A stretch of 64,000 nt of DNA from Zymoseptoria tritici IPO323 (taxonomy: Eukaryota; Ascomycota; Dothideomycetes; Mycosphaerellales; Mycosphaerellaceae): contig NC_018218.1 in the NCBI RefSeq assembly GCF_000219625.1, positions 434,001 to 498,000 of the forward strand, written 5' to 3'. Every line of letters begins with the position of its first letter. Position 1 is the first letter of the stretch. The translations under genes and the position numbers were made by a program. The notes beneath the pieces were generated by a model, which was given only the letters and a program-made list of their open reading frames with translations, made no database searches and had not been told where the DNA came from. Positions 32,352 to 43,402 of this stretch are shown piece by piece.

Positions 32352-33254
32352 ATGTCTTCCGCCGCCGCGGCCCTCGTGCGCAACGATTACGCTAAAAAGG
32401 TCCGCAACGGGGCTTTCAACTACAATCCGTGCTTTAATTGCATTAAAGACGTTAAGCTAAACAAAGACTTAACTAAACTATGCTAGTTAGCGTTAGAGAA
32501 AGCCTATTAAGGGCATTACTGCTAAATGCGCCAGCTGTCTGGACGACAGAAATGCCGATTGCTTCTAGGTAGGATATTTCTAGACTGTTCTGGAGTCTTC
32601 TAGATCTAGGCTGACCCTAAATAGCCCCCTCCGGCCCGTAAGGACGAGTAGGACACTATTAATACCTAGATTTAAGCAGAGTACGCTAATCCGGTAGTAA
32701 ACGCGGACAACAGGAAGAAGTTAAGGAGCAAGGTGCTCCTATTTGCTAGTTCGATTAAGTTATATGTGCCGTTCTAGCTTATTTTGGACTAGTATGCTAA
32801 CAGTTGGCGCCTTAGGGAGCTTGGAAACAGCGTTCGCGGCCCGGAGGGTCTCACTTTGCACTAGGGTACCCGCGAGTAGGACACGACGGGTCAAAAGGTT
32901 AAGAAGCGGGACAGGTCGGCTGCTGCTTATATAGAGAAGGCCGTAAGTGTACCGTTCTAGCGCATTTTAGGCTATGCTAACGCTACGATGTAGGAGCAGG
33001 CTACTACCGGGACCCCGAGGGCCAAGAGAAGCCGCCTAATTAATCTAAAGGGCGCTATTACGGTCTAGTCGTTAACAGACAAGCTTAACAAGTACAAGAC
33101 TGCCTTACATCGCAATAGCAAGGCCCTAGAGAGGTTTAATTCGTACGCTAGGGGTACAGGAAAGACTAACAGGGAGGCGTTAAAGGCTTTAGTAAGTACT
33201 ATAGCCGCTTAGGAGCGTAGAGAGGACGCTTCGGACGAGGATAGCAATAATTAA
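32352..33254 (+). pseudogene. Antisense extra ORF of the chromovirus, RIP-disrupted
   Basis: From an ATG at 32352 (start MSSAAAALVRNDYAKK) one plus-strand frame runs 301 codons to a TAA at 33252-33254 with no frameshift. I count 17 internal stops, 14 TAG and 3 TAA and no TGA, all convertible from CAG, CAA or TGG by RIP. The N-terminal part has a CFNC pair and two further Cys (zinc-finger-like spacing). The centre contains a sequence resembling itself (VPFQLILDQYAN near 32770 and VPFQRILGYANA near 32951, reading TAG as Gln). The C-terminus is acidic (DASDEDSNN). It is opposite in direction to gag-pol, between chromodomain and polypurine tract. The family is unknown to me. Confidence 0.7.
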
Positions 33255-33489
33255 GCCGGTTTAGTCTAGTTAGCTCTAGCAGTGTGCAGGGTATAACAGA
33301 TAACGCTATTACGTAGAGTAATAGGGCCCTTTTAAGTTATAATAGCGCAGAATAGCTTAACGTAGACCAGAATAGTCTAGAATGGAAAGCCTTAACGCCC
33401 AAATAAAATCCCTAGAATTATTAAAAATGTTAAAGTCTAATGTCATAAAGCAAAAAGGATTAAAAAATTGACTAAGGGGGTTAGCGTTT

Positions 33490-36400
33490 TTTCTGGAATT
33501 TACCGCGCGCAGTAGGTCCTTTCTGGCCCATTCTGCGCTAGTAGGCCCGTATTGCTGCCGGGCTAATGTTAACTGCTGCTTCCTAGGAGTTCTCGGACTA
33601 GTTGTAGTCTTTCTACTTAATAAGGTACTCCCGATTGTTCAGTTCGTCTACACGTTCGGCCAGAATGGCCTCGACTTCGTATTTATTATCCTCTCCTACG
33701 TCGTATCGCATTATCCTATCCTGTTTGCGACTAAACTAGTCCGGGATAGATAGTTCTAGCAGAGAAACATAGAAGGTTAGGTAGATCTTTAGTAAGTCTA
33801 GTAGATCGAGCGTATATACGACGCGGTTAATAACCGCTTTTACCTTATAAGGTCCAATGTATTTGTAATCGAGCTTCGCTAAAGGTCTTAATAACCTAAT
33901 GTTGCGTATGTTAAGGTAGACTTCGTCTCCGACGTTAAAGGAGATGTCCTTTCTATGCTCGTTTGCCTACTTAGCTATTTGCTTCTTTGTTTTAGCTAGT
34001 CTAACCCGCAGTTTCTTCTAGTTAGAGATAACGCGGTCCGCAAGTTGTGCGGCGAACGGGGCTTCTCGTCCATCCTAGCGTAGTCTAGGCTAGTAGCACT
34101 ACTAAGGGTCCTATGTCGTATACGCTTGGAATAGCGTAACCCCTGTTGCGGAGTGTACGCTATTATTATACGAGAATTCCGCAGTAGAGAGTAGGGAGGC
34201 CTAGTTGTCCTGTTTATAGTTGCAGTATATGCAAAGATACTGCTCTAGCGTCTGGTTTTGGCGCTCTGTTTGCCCGTCTGTTTAAGGGTAGAACGCTGTG
34301 CTTAGTTTCCGGCGTATGCTAAGGCAGAAACAGAACGTGCTTTAGAATTTTAAGGTTAGGATAGGCCCTCGATCCGACGTAATCGTAGCTAGTGCGCTAT
34401 AGAGTCGTACGACCTCCCTTATAAACACCTCTACGAGCTCTGCTGCGGTAATCGTCTTCTTACATAGCGCATAATAGACCATTTTGGTACATCTGTCTAC
34501 GATTACTAGGATTAAGTCGTAAGCCTAGCCTAGAAGCATACTAGGTAGCAGGTCCGTTATGAAGTCTAGAGTTACATCCTCCTATAGTGTAAGCAATAGC
34601 GGCTCTGCGTGCAGCAATCCGTAAGGTTTGTGCCGCCGTAGCTTTGCCCTACTGCACGCTTAACACGTTCGTATATAGTCCTTAACGTATTTCCTTATTT
34701 TGGGCTAGTAGAAACTCCTTTGTAGAAGTTCGAGCGTTCGAGAGAAGCCGAAGTGCCCTGCTATAGGGTCGTCGTAGCATTCCTAAAGCAGTTAGAGTCT
34801 TATGCTTCCTTTAGGTACGTAGGCCTTGCCGTTTATGTACGCGACTCTATCCTCGTTAGTCTATCGATCTGCCTAGAAAGTAGGTTCCGCTTAGTCCTTC
34901 TCCTCGTTAATCCTGTTAAAGGTCGGATCTTTTAAGAGGGCGCGTTTTAGGCGCGTTTTTAGGTCTAGGGCGTCCTTTACTGCCCCTACGTGCCTTACTA
35001 GTCTATTATAGTCTAGATGCGGTTAGAATGCCGTCTAGAGGAGCCGCAAGCTTGCAGACGACTCTTCGTCTATAGCCTACCGTCTAGAGTAGTCCTTGTC
35101 CGTAAGGTCGGGCCTTCTGCTTAGTATATCCGCCGCCCTATTAGCCTTGCCGGGTCTGTAAATAGTCCTAAAGTCGATCTGCGACAACTACTCGGCCTAT
35201 CTAACCTGCCGCCTAGATAAGGTCTTAGTCGTTATAAGAGTTTGCAGGTTTGCATAATCCGTTAGTAGTTCGACCTAGTATCGAGCCCCCTCTAGGTATT
35301 ATCTAAAGTGCTTAAAGGAGTCCACAACTACTAACAGCTTAGCGTCTTCTGTAATATAGTTCCGTTCTGCCGCGATTATCTTTTGTAAGAAGTATAATAC
35401 AGGGAACTACTACGTCTTGCCGTAGTCTTCGTATAGTTAGCTTAGGATGCCCGAGATTGCCTCGCCTAAGGCGTCGGTTTCTACCCTATAGGGCAGTTCT
35501 AGGTTAAAATAGCGTAGGATAGGAGCTTCCGAGAACCTTTTCCGCAATTCGTTAAAGGAAAGCACAGCTTGCTCGTCGAGCTCTAAGTATGCTCGTTCCT
35601 TCTTGCGTTAGTTTACTACCTTTTTCCCCTCCGTGTAGCGGTTAAGTGCCGTAGCGAGGCGTAAGAAACCCTTAATAAAGCGCCTATAGTAGTTCGCGAA
35701 GCCGATAAAGACCCTGATGTTATGTATTAACCGGGGGAGTAGCTACTCTTGGACCGATCTAACCTGTTCTAGGTCGATCTCTAGCCTATTACGTATAATA
35801 ACGTACCCGAGGTAGTCGACGCGGTCCTTATAGAAATCGCACTTAGACAGGTTAGCGTACAACTTGTGTTTCCGGAGGCGCTCTAGCACCTCCCGGACGT
35901 AGCCCTCGTGCTCCTTCACCGTTTTAGAGTATATAAGGATGTCGTCGAGGTAAACGACGCAGAATACGTCGATTAGCCCTACTAATACGCTATTAATAAA
36001 GTTTTGGAACACCGCGGGGGCATTGTAGAGCCCGAAGGGCATTACAGTGTATTCGAAATGGCCGTATCTAGTCCGGAAGGCTGTCTTCTACTCGTCGCCT
36101 TCCTAGATACGGACCCGGTAGTACGCGTAGCGGAGGTCTATCTTCGTAAAGTACCTAGCGCTAGCTAGCTAGTCTATTAACTTGGAAATTAAGGGAAGAC
36201 CCCCCCTGTTCTTTACTATAACTACATTTAGGCCGCGGTAGTCGACATAGAGGCGGAGTGTGTTATCCTTTTTCCTCGCGAAGAGGATTAGCACGCCCGC
36301 CGAGGATGTCGAGCGGCGAATAAAGCTACTCTTTAGATGTTTAGGGAGCTGCTTACGCATCGCATCTATCTCTGCCTCCGACAGAGCGTATATAGGGCTA

Positions 36401-38250
36401 AATAGGACCCTTGCTCCCTTAACTAGGTCGATCCTAAGATCGTGCGGTCTATGCGGTGCTAACTCGCTAGCTAGCTCCTCCGAAAAGACGTCGGAGAAGT
36501 TAGAGTACGCTGTTAGGACACTATTCTAGTCTAGTTCGAGTCTATCCTCGACCTCTTAGATCGACATAATGTAAAGAGCTACCTCGACTTTACCGAGACA
36601 CTCCCGGTAGAACCTGTCCGGGGACACTACCGCTATCGCTTAACGCTTTTAAGGTTTCTACCTCTAGAAGACCTTCTTTAGAGCGAAGTTAACACCCGGG
36701 TTGTACTTCTCGAGCTAGGGCATGCTAAGCATAAATTCGAAACCGTAGATACGTCCTATCTTAAACGTGTCTACGCACCCCTACGCCTTGCCAGAGGTGT
36801 CTACAGCCTTGTAGGAGTTTCTCGTTTCTCTAAAGACCTACAGGCTCTAGCTATTTAGAGTTAGGTACTTTGTCTAGGTAGATAGCTCGGAAACCGTCTA
36901 CCCTATTTCCTTTGCTAGCATAGAATCGCAGAAGTTGTCCTAGGCGCCGCTATTAATCAGGCCCCGGACCTTTCTAGACTCCCCTAGGCCGTTTAGCGTT
37001 AACTCGACGCTAATTAGGCGCCCTTGCTAGGCGCGGCGCTTTCCTAGCTTAGCCGAGCGCTGCTAATCCTTATTATAGAGGACTTAGCCTACCTAAGCAA
37101 CAGCGTCTACTTAGGGGGCGTCTCTTTCCCCGAATCCTTCTATAGGTGCTAGTTAGTGTAGTCGCGGCGGATATGCCCGACCTATTAGCATCCGTAGCAC
37201 GTAGCCTTAGAGGGGGCCTTCGGGTTCTGTTCGCTATTGCTAGTCCTTGCCTTCTTACTGTCCGGAGTAGCAGAGCCGTCGCTAGGGCGCTTCTTCGCCT
37301 ACTTAGCGGACCTTTTAGCAGCCTGCCTCTCGCGAGCCTCCTGTTTAGAGCCCTCGTTAGCACGGTAGGCCTTTTTAGCCCTCTCCTCGGCGTCTACTAG
37401 GTTTAGTAGGGCGGTAGGGTAGTTTAAGAGGCGGTTACAAAGGGTCTATAGAAGGGCGCTATAGAACCTAAGGATCTTCTTACTATCGTCCCTTTTATCG
37501 AGCTCCTTCTAGAGTGTCTTTAGCTCCTTAAGGAGTTCTTCTAGTATACAGTTACCTAGGGTAACCTTTTTCAGCTTCTCGTAGGCCTTCTCGCGCCGTT
37601 CGGTCTCTATGCCTATCGAGTTAAGTATAACCTCCTTTATTATAGACTAGGTTAGCTTAGACTAGTCGTTAAGGCCGTCGACGTAGCGTTCCTAGTAGTC
37701 TTACTAGAGCTTTCCTATATAGTCGGCAGCAAAGTCGACCTTGCGGTCTTCGTATTTAGCGAATCCTTCGTATCGTCTAAAGGCTCTTTCGAGGGCTCGG
37801 ACCTAGTCGTCGTAGCTCGCACGCGACTTGCCCTCGAAGACTAGTAGCTCCTTTAACTTAGGAAGGTTATCCCTTGTTTTAGTATACTAGTTAGGTTTGG
37901 AGAAGAGGTAGCGGAGGGTAGCCGTCCTTAAGTTCCCTTCTAGCGTAGGATAGTCTAGTTCGGCATAGAGTTCCTTAATCTTCTGCTAAAGGGTTAAGAA
38001 CTCGAAGGTAGCGCGGGCGACTTCGTTGTCGTGCTCCTAGGTAGCCCTTTCTTCTACGGTCTCTCCCGAGCTAGGCTAGTTAAGAAGGTTAACGTCCTAT
38101 AGCTAACTAGCAGGCGTAGCCGATAGCTCCGTAGAGGAAGCGCTCGCCTACTGTCGGGCGGAGGTGTTAGGGAGGGAATCGTCCTAACGACAGGTAACCT
38201 TTAGAGCTATGTCGGTAGTTTTCGGTACAGTTGTACAGTTGTTTTTAATT
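33490..38250 (-). pseudogene. gag-pol remnant of the chromovirus
   Basis: Domains on the minus strand: gag zinc knuckle at 37158-37199 (CYGC, two RIP stops, VGHIRRD, then Tyr in place of the last Cys); aspartic protease near 36946-36954, where the catalytic D-S-G reads N-S-G; RT fingers at 36169-36360 (LRLYVDYRGLN) and palm at 35743-36042 with the YLDD active site at 35941-35952; RNase H at about 35330-35500 (ETDALGEAISGIL); integrase zinc region at about 34630-34690 (CxxC then RHKPYGLL) and DDE core at about 34470-34580 (DFITDLLPS, LVIVDRCTKM); GPY/F module at about 33800-33925 (LDYKYIGPYKV); chromodomain at about 33602-33690 (YEVEAILAERVDE, REYLIK, then TAG for Trp). The domain order and chromodomain place it among chromoviruses. 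Stops are everywhere, so it is inactive. Confidence 0.9.
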
Positions 38251-38258
38251 AAATCGAA

Positions 38259-38587
38259 TGTTAGAAGTACCTCGAGAGGGAATGTAGGCTTGCACCGAAA
38301 ACAAATAGTTATAGAATGTAACGAGTTAATTCGATAAGGAAGGGAATAGACAAGAGCATCCCCCGAGGCTATATACCCGCCCTTCGTATTACTAAATGCG
38401 TCCCTCCGCCTAGACTAGGCACCGGTTGCAGTCTAACGTCCGCTCGGGGGCTATTGTGCGCCCGTAAGGTTCGTCCCTCTACAGGATGTCCTAGTCTAGG
38501 CTAGATAAGATAGCACCGGTAATCTATAGTGCCAGGATAGTCCAGGTTAGGACAGGTAGGGGGCGTCATCGTGAGGGTGTCCTCACA
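38259..38587 (-). repeat. 5' LTR (right in window)
   Basis: 329 bp and the same length as the partner at 31787-32115. TG...CA ends on both strands. It would carry the promoter of the element, transcribing leftward. Confidence 0.95.
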
Positions 38588-38592
38588 CTACC
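38588..38592. other. Target-site duplication, right copy (CTACC)
   Basis: Matches 31782-31786 exactly. Confidence 0.85.
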
Positions 38593-39375
38593 TTCCTTAC
38601 TATAGCGTCTTCTTCCTTCTTCTTCTTATTAGCTACCTTCTTAGCCTCCTTAGTAGCTATTAGCTCCTTACTAGCTTATAGTTTAGCCGGTAAATAGAAC
38701 TATATAGCTTAATCCTAAGGGATTAAGAGCAATAGCTTACTACGTTGTCGTTTCTTCTACTTATTCTTAAAGGAGTCTCGCAGACCGGTACACTCGCTCT
38801 TAAGTAGCTAATTCTACGTCTACGTATATATAAAGGTATTAGTAAGCTTCTAAATCGCCTTACGTTCCTTCTTATTCTCGGGCTTCTTTAACACGCTCTT
38901 TATAAGGGCACGAGTCTTACGCTAGTTGTTAGAGATAATAGAGGTGTCTATGCCGGCTATAGTCGGTCTGCCGGTACTTAGTCGTAAGTCGTTTACGGTG
39001 CCTAGCCGAGAGCTATCGCTAAAGTGTACGTGTTTAGTCTTCTTAATTGCCGGCTCCTTAACCTTCTTTAGAACGACCGCTAGATTAAGTAGATACAAGC
39101 TAGTCTTGCGGAAGCTAGAAGCGATGTTAGCTAGTGTAAACGCCTTCTTGTAGGCTGGCTAAAAGAGCCGGAAGAAGTTACGCTTAGTTACTACTAACAG
39201 CCCTTTAGTCTGTTAAATAAAGCGTAATAATTCAGAACTGTAGAGGCTGGCTAACGGACTAAAGAGACTAACATCGAGAGGTTGTAAGCGGTGTGTTAAA
39301 TAAGGTAGATAGACTGCCACGAAGATGCGATAGGCCATGCAATACTCCAGGAATGCCAATGCGGTTGGTCTTGCT
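38593..39375 (-). pseudogene. pogo/Fot1-type transposase remnant (DDE C-terminal half)
   Basis: The minus strand shows the conserved C-terminal block of pogo/Fot1 transposases: LAFLEYC, YLPYLTHRLQPLDVSLFSPL with YSSEL, then LLRFI, TKGLLVVTKRNFFRLFWPAY, and FTLANIASSFRKTSLYLLN. A charged tail continues to 38593 and, beyond the chromovirus, at 31781. Homology stops abruptly near 39365-39375, so the N-terminal DNA-binding half and the 5' terminal repeat are gone. RIP stops are dense in the left part. The last about 80 bp before the breakpoint keep more CpA, so RIP faded there or the junction is younger. Confidence 0.8.
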
Positions 39376-39909
39376 TCAAAATGACTGACTAACCTCATGT
39401 CCGCACACCTTCCAATGGGGAGAGCAAAGGTGGTACAGAGTAATTCCACTTGTAGTCGAAGGTCACAGTCACGCAGTCACGCAGTCACGCAATTGGGAAG
39501 ACTCGGAGCCGTTTTATTCGTGCGCGGCTCCTCGGGGACGAGGAGGAGGACCTATACTGGAAGGCAGGCGGCGGAACAGAGGCCAAGGTCACCGGCACAG
39601 CAACCACCTTTTCTTTTCACAAGATCCAGCCAAGCGAAAACAACACTGGACGAGCGATCTCCGTCGCCAGCAAAGAAATGACTTTCGTTGCCAGCACTTT
39701 TCATACTTCGACGCGTATATCCGCCGGCTACTTTATACGGCATACGCGCTCTCCATTCTCTCCACTGTATATATCCTCATTCCACCCAAAGACTTCCAGA
39801 TCTCCCTCACTCAAAACCAGCGTGGCTCTCAAAGCTGCAAATCATAACACTCCCAACCGGCTTTTCGCGCCACAGTCCCAGTGACGACACCTTCACCACC
39901 TTTTCCATC
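39376..39909. other. Intergenic region, no gene seen
   Basis: Normal composition right of the transposon block and downstream of the epsin gene. It contains the 8-bp tandem repeat listed separately. Confidence 0.5.
39466..39489 (+). repeat. Tandem repeat, 3 x CAGTCACG
   Basis: Three perfect copies of the 8-mer CAGTCACG in a row. Confidence 0.85.
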
Positions 39910-41518
39910 TTACCCCAACAAATCGTCCATCGCACTCCCATTGCCCTGTTGCTGCGGCTGACTCTGCTGCTGCTGCGGCAACCCCGCATTCGCCCCATAC
40001 AACCCCGCCTGACTCTTCTGCTTCGCCATGTCCGCAATCGTCAACCCTTTCTGCGCCGGCTGAGCCTTCTTCATACCGCTCCCACTCAACAAGCCCGCAA
40101 ATGCATCGCCACCTCCCGCCGTCTTCTTGGCCGCAGGCTGAGCGCCAATTTGCGCGGATGGAGAAGCAGATGCTTGCGGTGCCACGGCTACAGAGGTGAA
40201 GTAATTCGGTCCCGTGGGTTGAAAGCCGGATGGTTTCGGAGGGGCGGAGAAGGCGGATGTTGTGGAGGGGGTGGGGGATTTGGTGGATAAGAGGGCGGAG
40301 AAGCCGGCTTGGTTTGTGCCTGGTTGGGGCGAGGGTTGAGCGAATGTTGTGGTTGAGGAGGTGGTGTTGAAGGTGGAGGAGGTGTAGTTTGGTTTGGGGA
40401 TCGTGGGGAGGGTTGCGGCGGCTGGCGCGGGCGTGGCGGATTGGAAGTCGTCAAAGTCGTCGTCGTCGTCGTTGTTGTTCGCGGTGAGGGGTTGGGAGAG
40501 GGTGGTGCCGTTGGAAGGCGGTGGCAAAGAGGCGGGTTCGTCGTCACCAAAGTCGAAGAGGTCGACTTCTGGTTCTTTGGGTTTCGGCTTGGGTGCTTCA
40601 GGCTTCTTTGCTGCTGTCTTTCGTGCGGATGAGGGTGCGTCTGCTCTTCGTCGGGCTGGAGCAGGTGCATCGTCGGCTTCGTCATACTCGTCGAATCGGT
40701 CCGCGCCGGTTGATCGCCCACCCTCGTCGTATTGGTCGTGACTTTCCTCTCCGCCGAACCCACCGCCATCTCCGTATACAGGCCGTGAGCTTCCGCCATA
40801 TGTGCCTCCATATCCGCCAGTCTCACTTCCAAAGCCTCCATATCGGCTTGAGCTGCCTCCTGAAGATGAGAAGCCTGCTCCTCCCTCGACACCAGTATAT
40901 TTGCTCTTCGTCGCCCTTGCCTTCTTCCTCTCCGTGCGGATACGCTCCACATCACCCAGCAATTCTGTCAATTCCTTACTCCTGTTGCGGACGTTGATTC
41001 CCTGATCTTTCCCATTCTGGTCGATGTAGTGGAATTGCTTGAGCATCTTGAGGAGGGAGAGGTGAGATCGCGCGTCGTCGATGACTCGCTCGGAGCCATG
41101 CTTTATGAGGAATTCGAGGAGTTGAAGGGCTTTGTAGATTTGTCGCCATTCTTCGGCGGACTTTTCGGTGAAGCGCTTGTAGATCATGGGCATGATTTCG
41201 TTGAGGAGTTGGCTGGGCATGAGGTCAGCGTATGCGTGTGACTGAGTCTGTCGGCTTGTCCCATACTAGTTGAAAGTGCCATTCGCGATTTCCTGCATCA
41301 TTGAGGAGGAGGCACCCCATGGTTCATTATTCGTGGCCTCTCGGACCTTGGACTCCATTTCCGTGTAGTTCATGACAGCTGGGAGGAGGCAAGGTCAGCT
41401 CATGTCCTCCGCAGTCGCTGTCCTCGATGTGCATACCATTTTGAACCTTGCGCACTCCGGCCTTGAGGTCGTAGAGTGTGAGGTTGCTGACCTGATCTTT
41501 CAGCGAGTTGAAATCCAT
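39910..41518 (-). CDS. ENTH-domain epsin-like adaptor (Ent3/epsinR type)
   Basis: Three exons: 41518-41437, 41378-41267 and 41212-39910, 498 residues. Introns are 58 bp (41379-41436, GTATGC...CCAG) and 54 bp (41213-41266, GTATGG, CGCTGAC, CCCAG). Splicing rebuilds the ENTH domain: DLKAGVRKVQN, AVMNYTEMESKVREATNNEP, WGASSSMMQEIANGTFNY, QLLNEIMPMIYKRFTEKS, EWRQIYKALQLLEFLIKHGS. ENTH binds phosphoinositides and SNAREs. The long tail is disordered, Gly/Ser-rich and then Gln/Pro-rich, with acidic DDDDDFDDFQSA, a gamma-ear (GGA/AP-1) binding motif typical of Ent3/epsinR. It ends in AMDDLLG. The protein should work at trans-Golgi/endosome clathrin coats. No ubiquitin-interacting motif is evident. 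Confidence 0.93.
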
Positions 41519-42535
41519 GGTCGTGGTATTATGCCCTTCAGAGGCGTGTATCGGGAAGGTGTGATCGCGTCGCGGTGCTGTAAGATGAGGCTGATATAGA
41601 CCGCGGCTTCTGAGCTAGCTGGAGGAGTCCTTGGCCGTGATGTGGTGGACAAGTGGGTGCGTGGAGTCTGAGGATTGAAGTCCCAAAGCAGACAGCCCAC
41701 AGTACATTGGCTGAAGTCGAGACAAGCCCACAGTGGATATAGCCACGCTAGCTGGATGCAGTGAGTGTAAGCATTTCTCTTGCTACACCTCTCGTGTACC
41801 TCCGGCCGCACTGCATGTCATTCGAACAATCCTGGCATACAGATTCGAATATGGAGTCATTCGCTCACAGAAGCAACGAGGTCTCCCTAGCAGTAAGACC
41901 GGAGCTCTGCTTGGCAGGAGTTCGAACAGACCGTCTCGTTGCCCACGCGGGCACATCAACCATCCACTATGGGACACGAGAAAGGAGAGGCGGCTGCTTC
42001 CGCGCTTGGAGCTGTGTTTCGGGCTTCATGCTATTGACGAGTACATGTTTTTTTTTTCTCCATCACCAATTCACCCTCCTGCCATCCACTTTCACTGTAC
42101 AACACTCTGTACAGAGAGACCGAACCTTCTTACGACTGTACACTACTTTTTGGTGAGTCTCAGCCTGGCAATGCTCCCACCACGAGTGACATACTGAAAC
42201 AATCGCCCAGCTAGCTGCTTCTCGCCTTCCAAACACCCATTGACACCTGTAAGTCCAAGCTACGAGCATCAATCCATCCATCAAGTCGTCGGCACTGCAC
42301 AAGAATGCAATGCACCAGCTGCACGAGTCGGGCTACCGGGGATACGGACAGCTGTACCTCCAGTCCTCAACCATTCGCACGCAATGCACACATGATGAAC
42401 TCCCGACGGCATCCTCGCCAAGCAGCTCCTTGCCCCCAACCCAACGCCCAAAAGGCAGAACGTCGGTGGAAATGCTGACCTCATTGCCAGGGTCTCTTCG
42501 TTGCCCCGCGACCCCACCAAAGAACTTCTCGAGAC
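41519..42535. other. Intergenic region, no gene seen
   Basis: Divergent promoter region between the epsin (leftward) and cyclophilin (rightward). Short overlapping frames only. A T-run lies at about 42049-42057. Confidence 0.55.
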
Positions 42536-43402
42536 ATGTTCAAGTTTTCCTCCTCCTCAGCTTCCTCCCTCTCCCGTTCCCTCACTTCATCCCTCCGCGC
42601 ACCCATCATCAGCCGTCAATTCCACGCTTCTCCAGCCAACATGACCGTCACCGCCTACTTCGACGTCTCCTGGACCGGTCCTGAGTACCAGACCGATGCC
42701 TCCGGCAAGGTCACCTCCAAGGACACTGAGGCCAAGCGTAAGTCCCGATCCAACCCCTCCATCTTACCCCTCATTGAAGTTGTTGAGAATCTTCAATGGC
42801 AATGCCTCGTCTATCCAGCACGACGACGACGACCATGCTGACACTTCCCTCTCACAGCCCGCTCCGGCCGCATCAACTTCGAGCTCTACGACGATGTCGT
42901 CCCCAAGACCGTCGAGAACTTCCGCGCTCTCTGCACCGGCGAGAAGGGCTTCGGCTACTCTGGCTCCAAGTTCCACCGTGTGATTCCCGAGTTCATGCTC
43001 CAGGGTGGTGACTTCACCCGTGGTAACGTAAGACTCATCACCATCCTCACCACCTCACTCTCCCTCAATCCACCACTAACACCTCTCTCCTCACCACAGG
43101 GCACCGGTGGAAAATCCATCTACGGCGAGAAGTTTGCCGACGAGAATTTCAAGCTCACCCACAAGAAGCCCTTCCTCCTCTCCATGGCCAACGCCGGCCC
43201 CAACACCAACGGCTCCCAATTCTTCATCACCACCGTCGTCACCGGCTGGTTGGATGGCCGCCACGTCGTCTTCGGCGGTGTCCCCGACGGCGACACCAAG
43301 TCCATGGGCGTCATCAAGTCCATCGAAGCTTGCGGCTCTAGCAGTGGCGCAATCAAGTACAAGGATGGTCCACCAACCATCACCGGTGCTGGTGCTTCGT
43401 AG
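42536..43402 (+). CDS. Cyclophilin A-type peptidyl-prolyl isomerase with mitochondrial presequence
   Basis: Three exons, 42536-42737, 42858-43027 and 43100-43402, 224 residues. Introns are 120 bp (GTAAGT...CACAG) and 72 bp (GTAAGA...CACAG). Residues 1-35 are Ser/Arg-rich without acidic residues ([20 protein letters not shown]), a good mitochondrial targeting peptide. A second in-frame ATG at 42641 (residue 36, [11 protein letters not shown]) would start a cytosolic protein. The catalytic domain has [16 protein letters not shown] (Arg, Phe and Gln of the active site), [18 protein letters not shown], and [11 protein letters not shown], whose Trp is needed for cyclosporin A binding. Neurospora is known to make mitochondrial and cytosolic cyclophilin from one gene, and the layout here is the same. 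Confidence 0.95.

Larger units (their letters stand above)
31787..38587 (-). mobile_element. Complete Ty3/gypsy LTR retrotransposon (chromovirus), RIP-inactivated
   Basis: 6801-bp element transcribed right to left. It has 329-bp LTRs beginning TG and ending CA, a CTACC target-site duplication and a 16-nt polypurine tract beside the 3' LTR. Minus-strand fragments follow the chromovirus order gag, protease, RT, RNase H, integrase, GPY/F and chromodomain. Nearly every Gln or Trp codon is mutated to TAG/TAA, so no protein can be made. No tRNA-type TGG primer-binding site is visible next to the 5' LTR (38241-38258), so it is either RIP-altered or self-priming. The element is nested in an older pogo-like transposon. 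About 0.9 kb between chromodomain and polypurine tract holds an unexpected plus-strand frame. Confidence 0.95.

Noticed and set aside
34753..34935. Plus-strand frame within the integrase region
   Set aside because: Antisense shadow of the integrase; unlike the 32352-33254 frame it has no length or RIP-stop pattern to support it.
37073..37400. Open Arg/Ala-rich frames in the gag region of the chromovirus
   Set aside because: They do not contain the zinc knuckle, which is in another phase with RIP stops. They are open only because stop-prone codons fall out of phase.
38241..38258. Primer-binding site beside the 5' LTR
   Set aside because: No TGG-starting match to a tRNA 3' end is visible. It may be RIP-altered or self-primed, so it was not annotated.
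40188..40955. 255-codon frame on the minus strand inside the epsin gene
   Set aside because: Alternative phase of the low-complexity epsin tail, dominated by Thr/Pro repeats.
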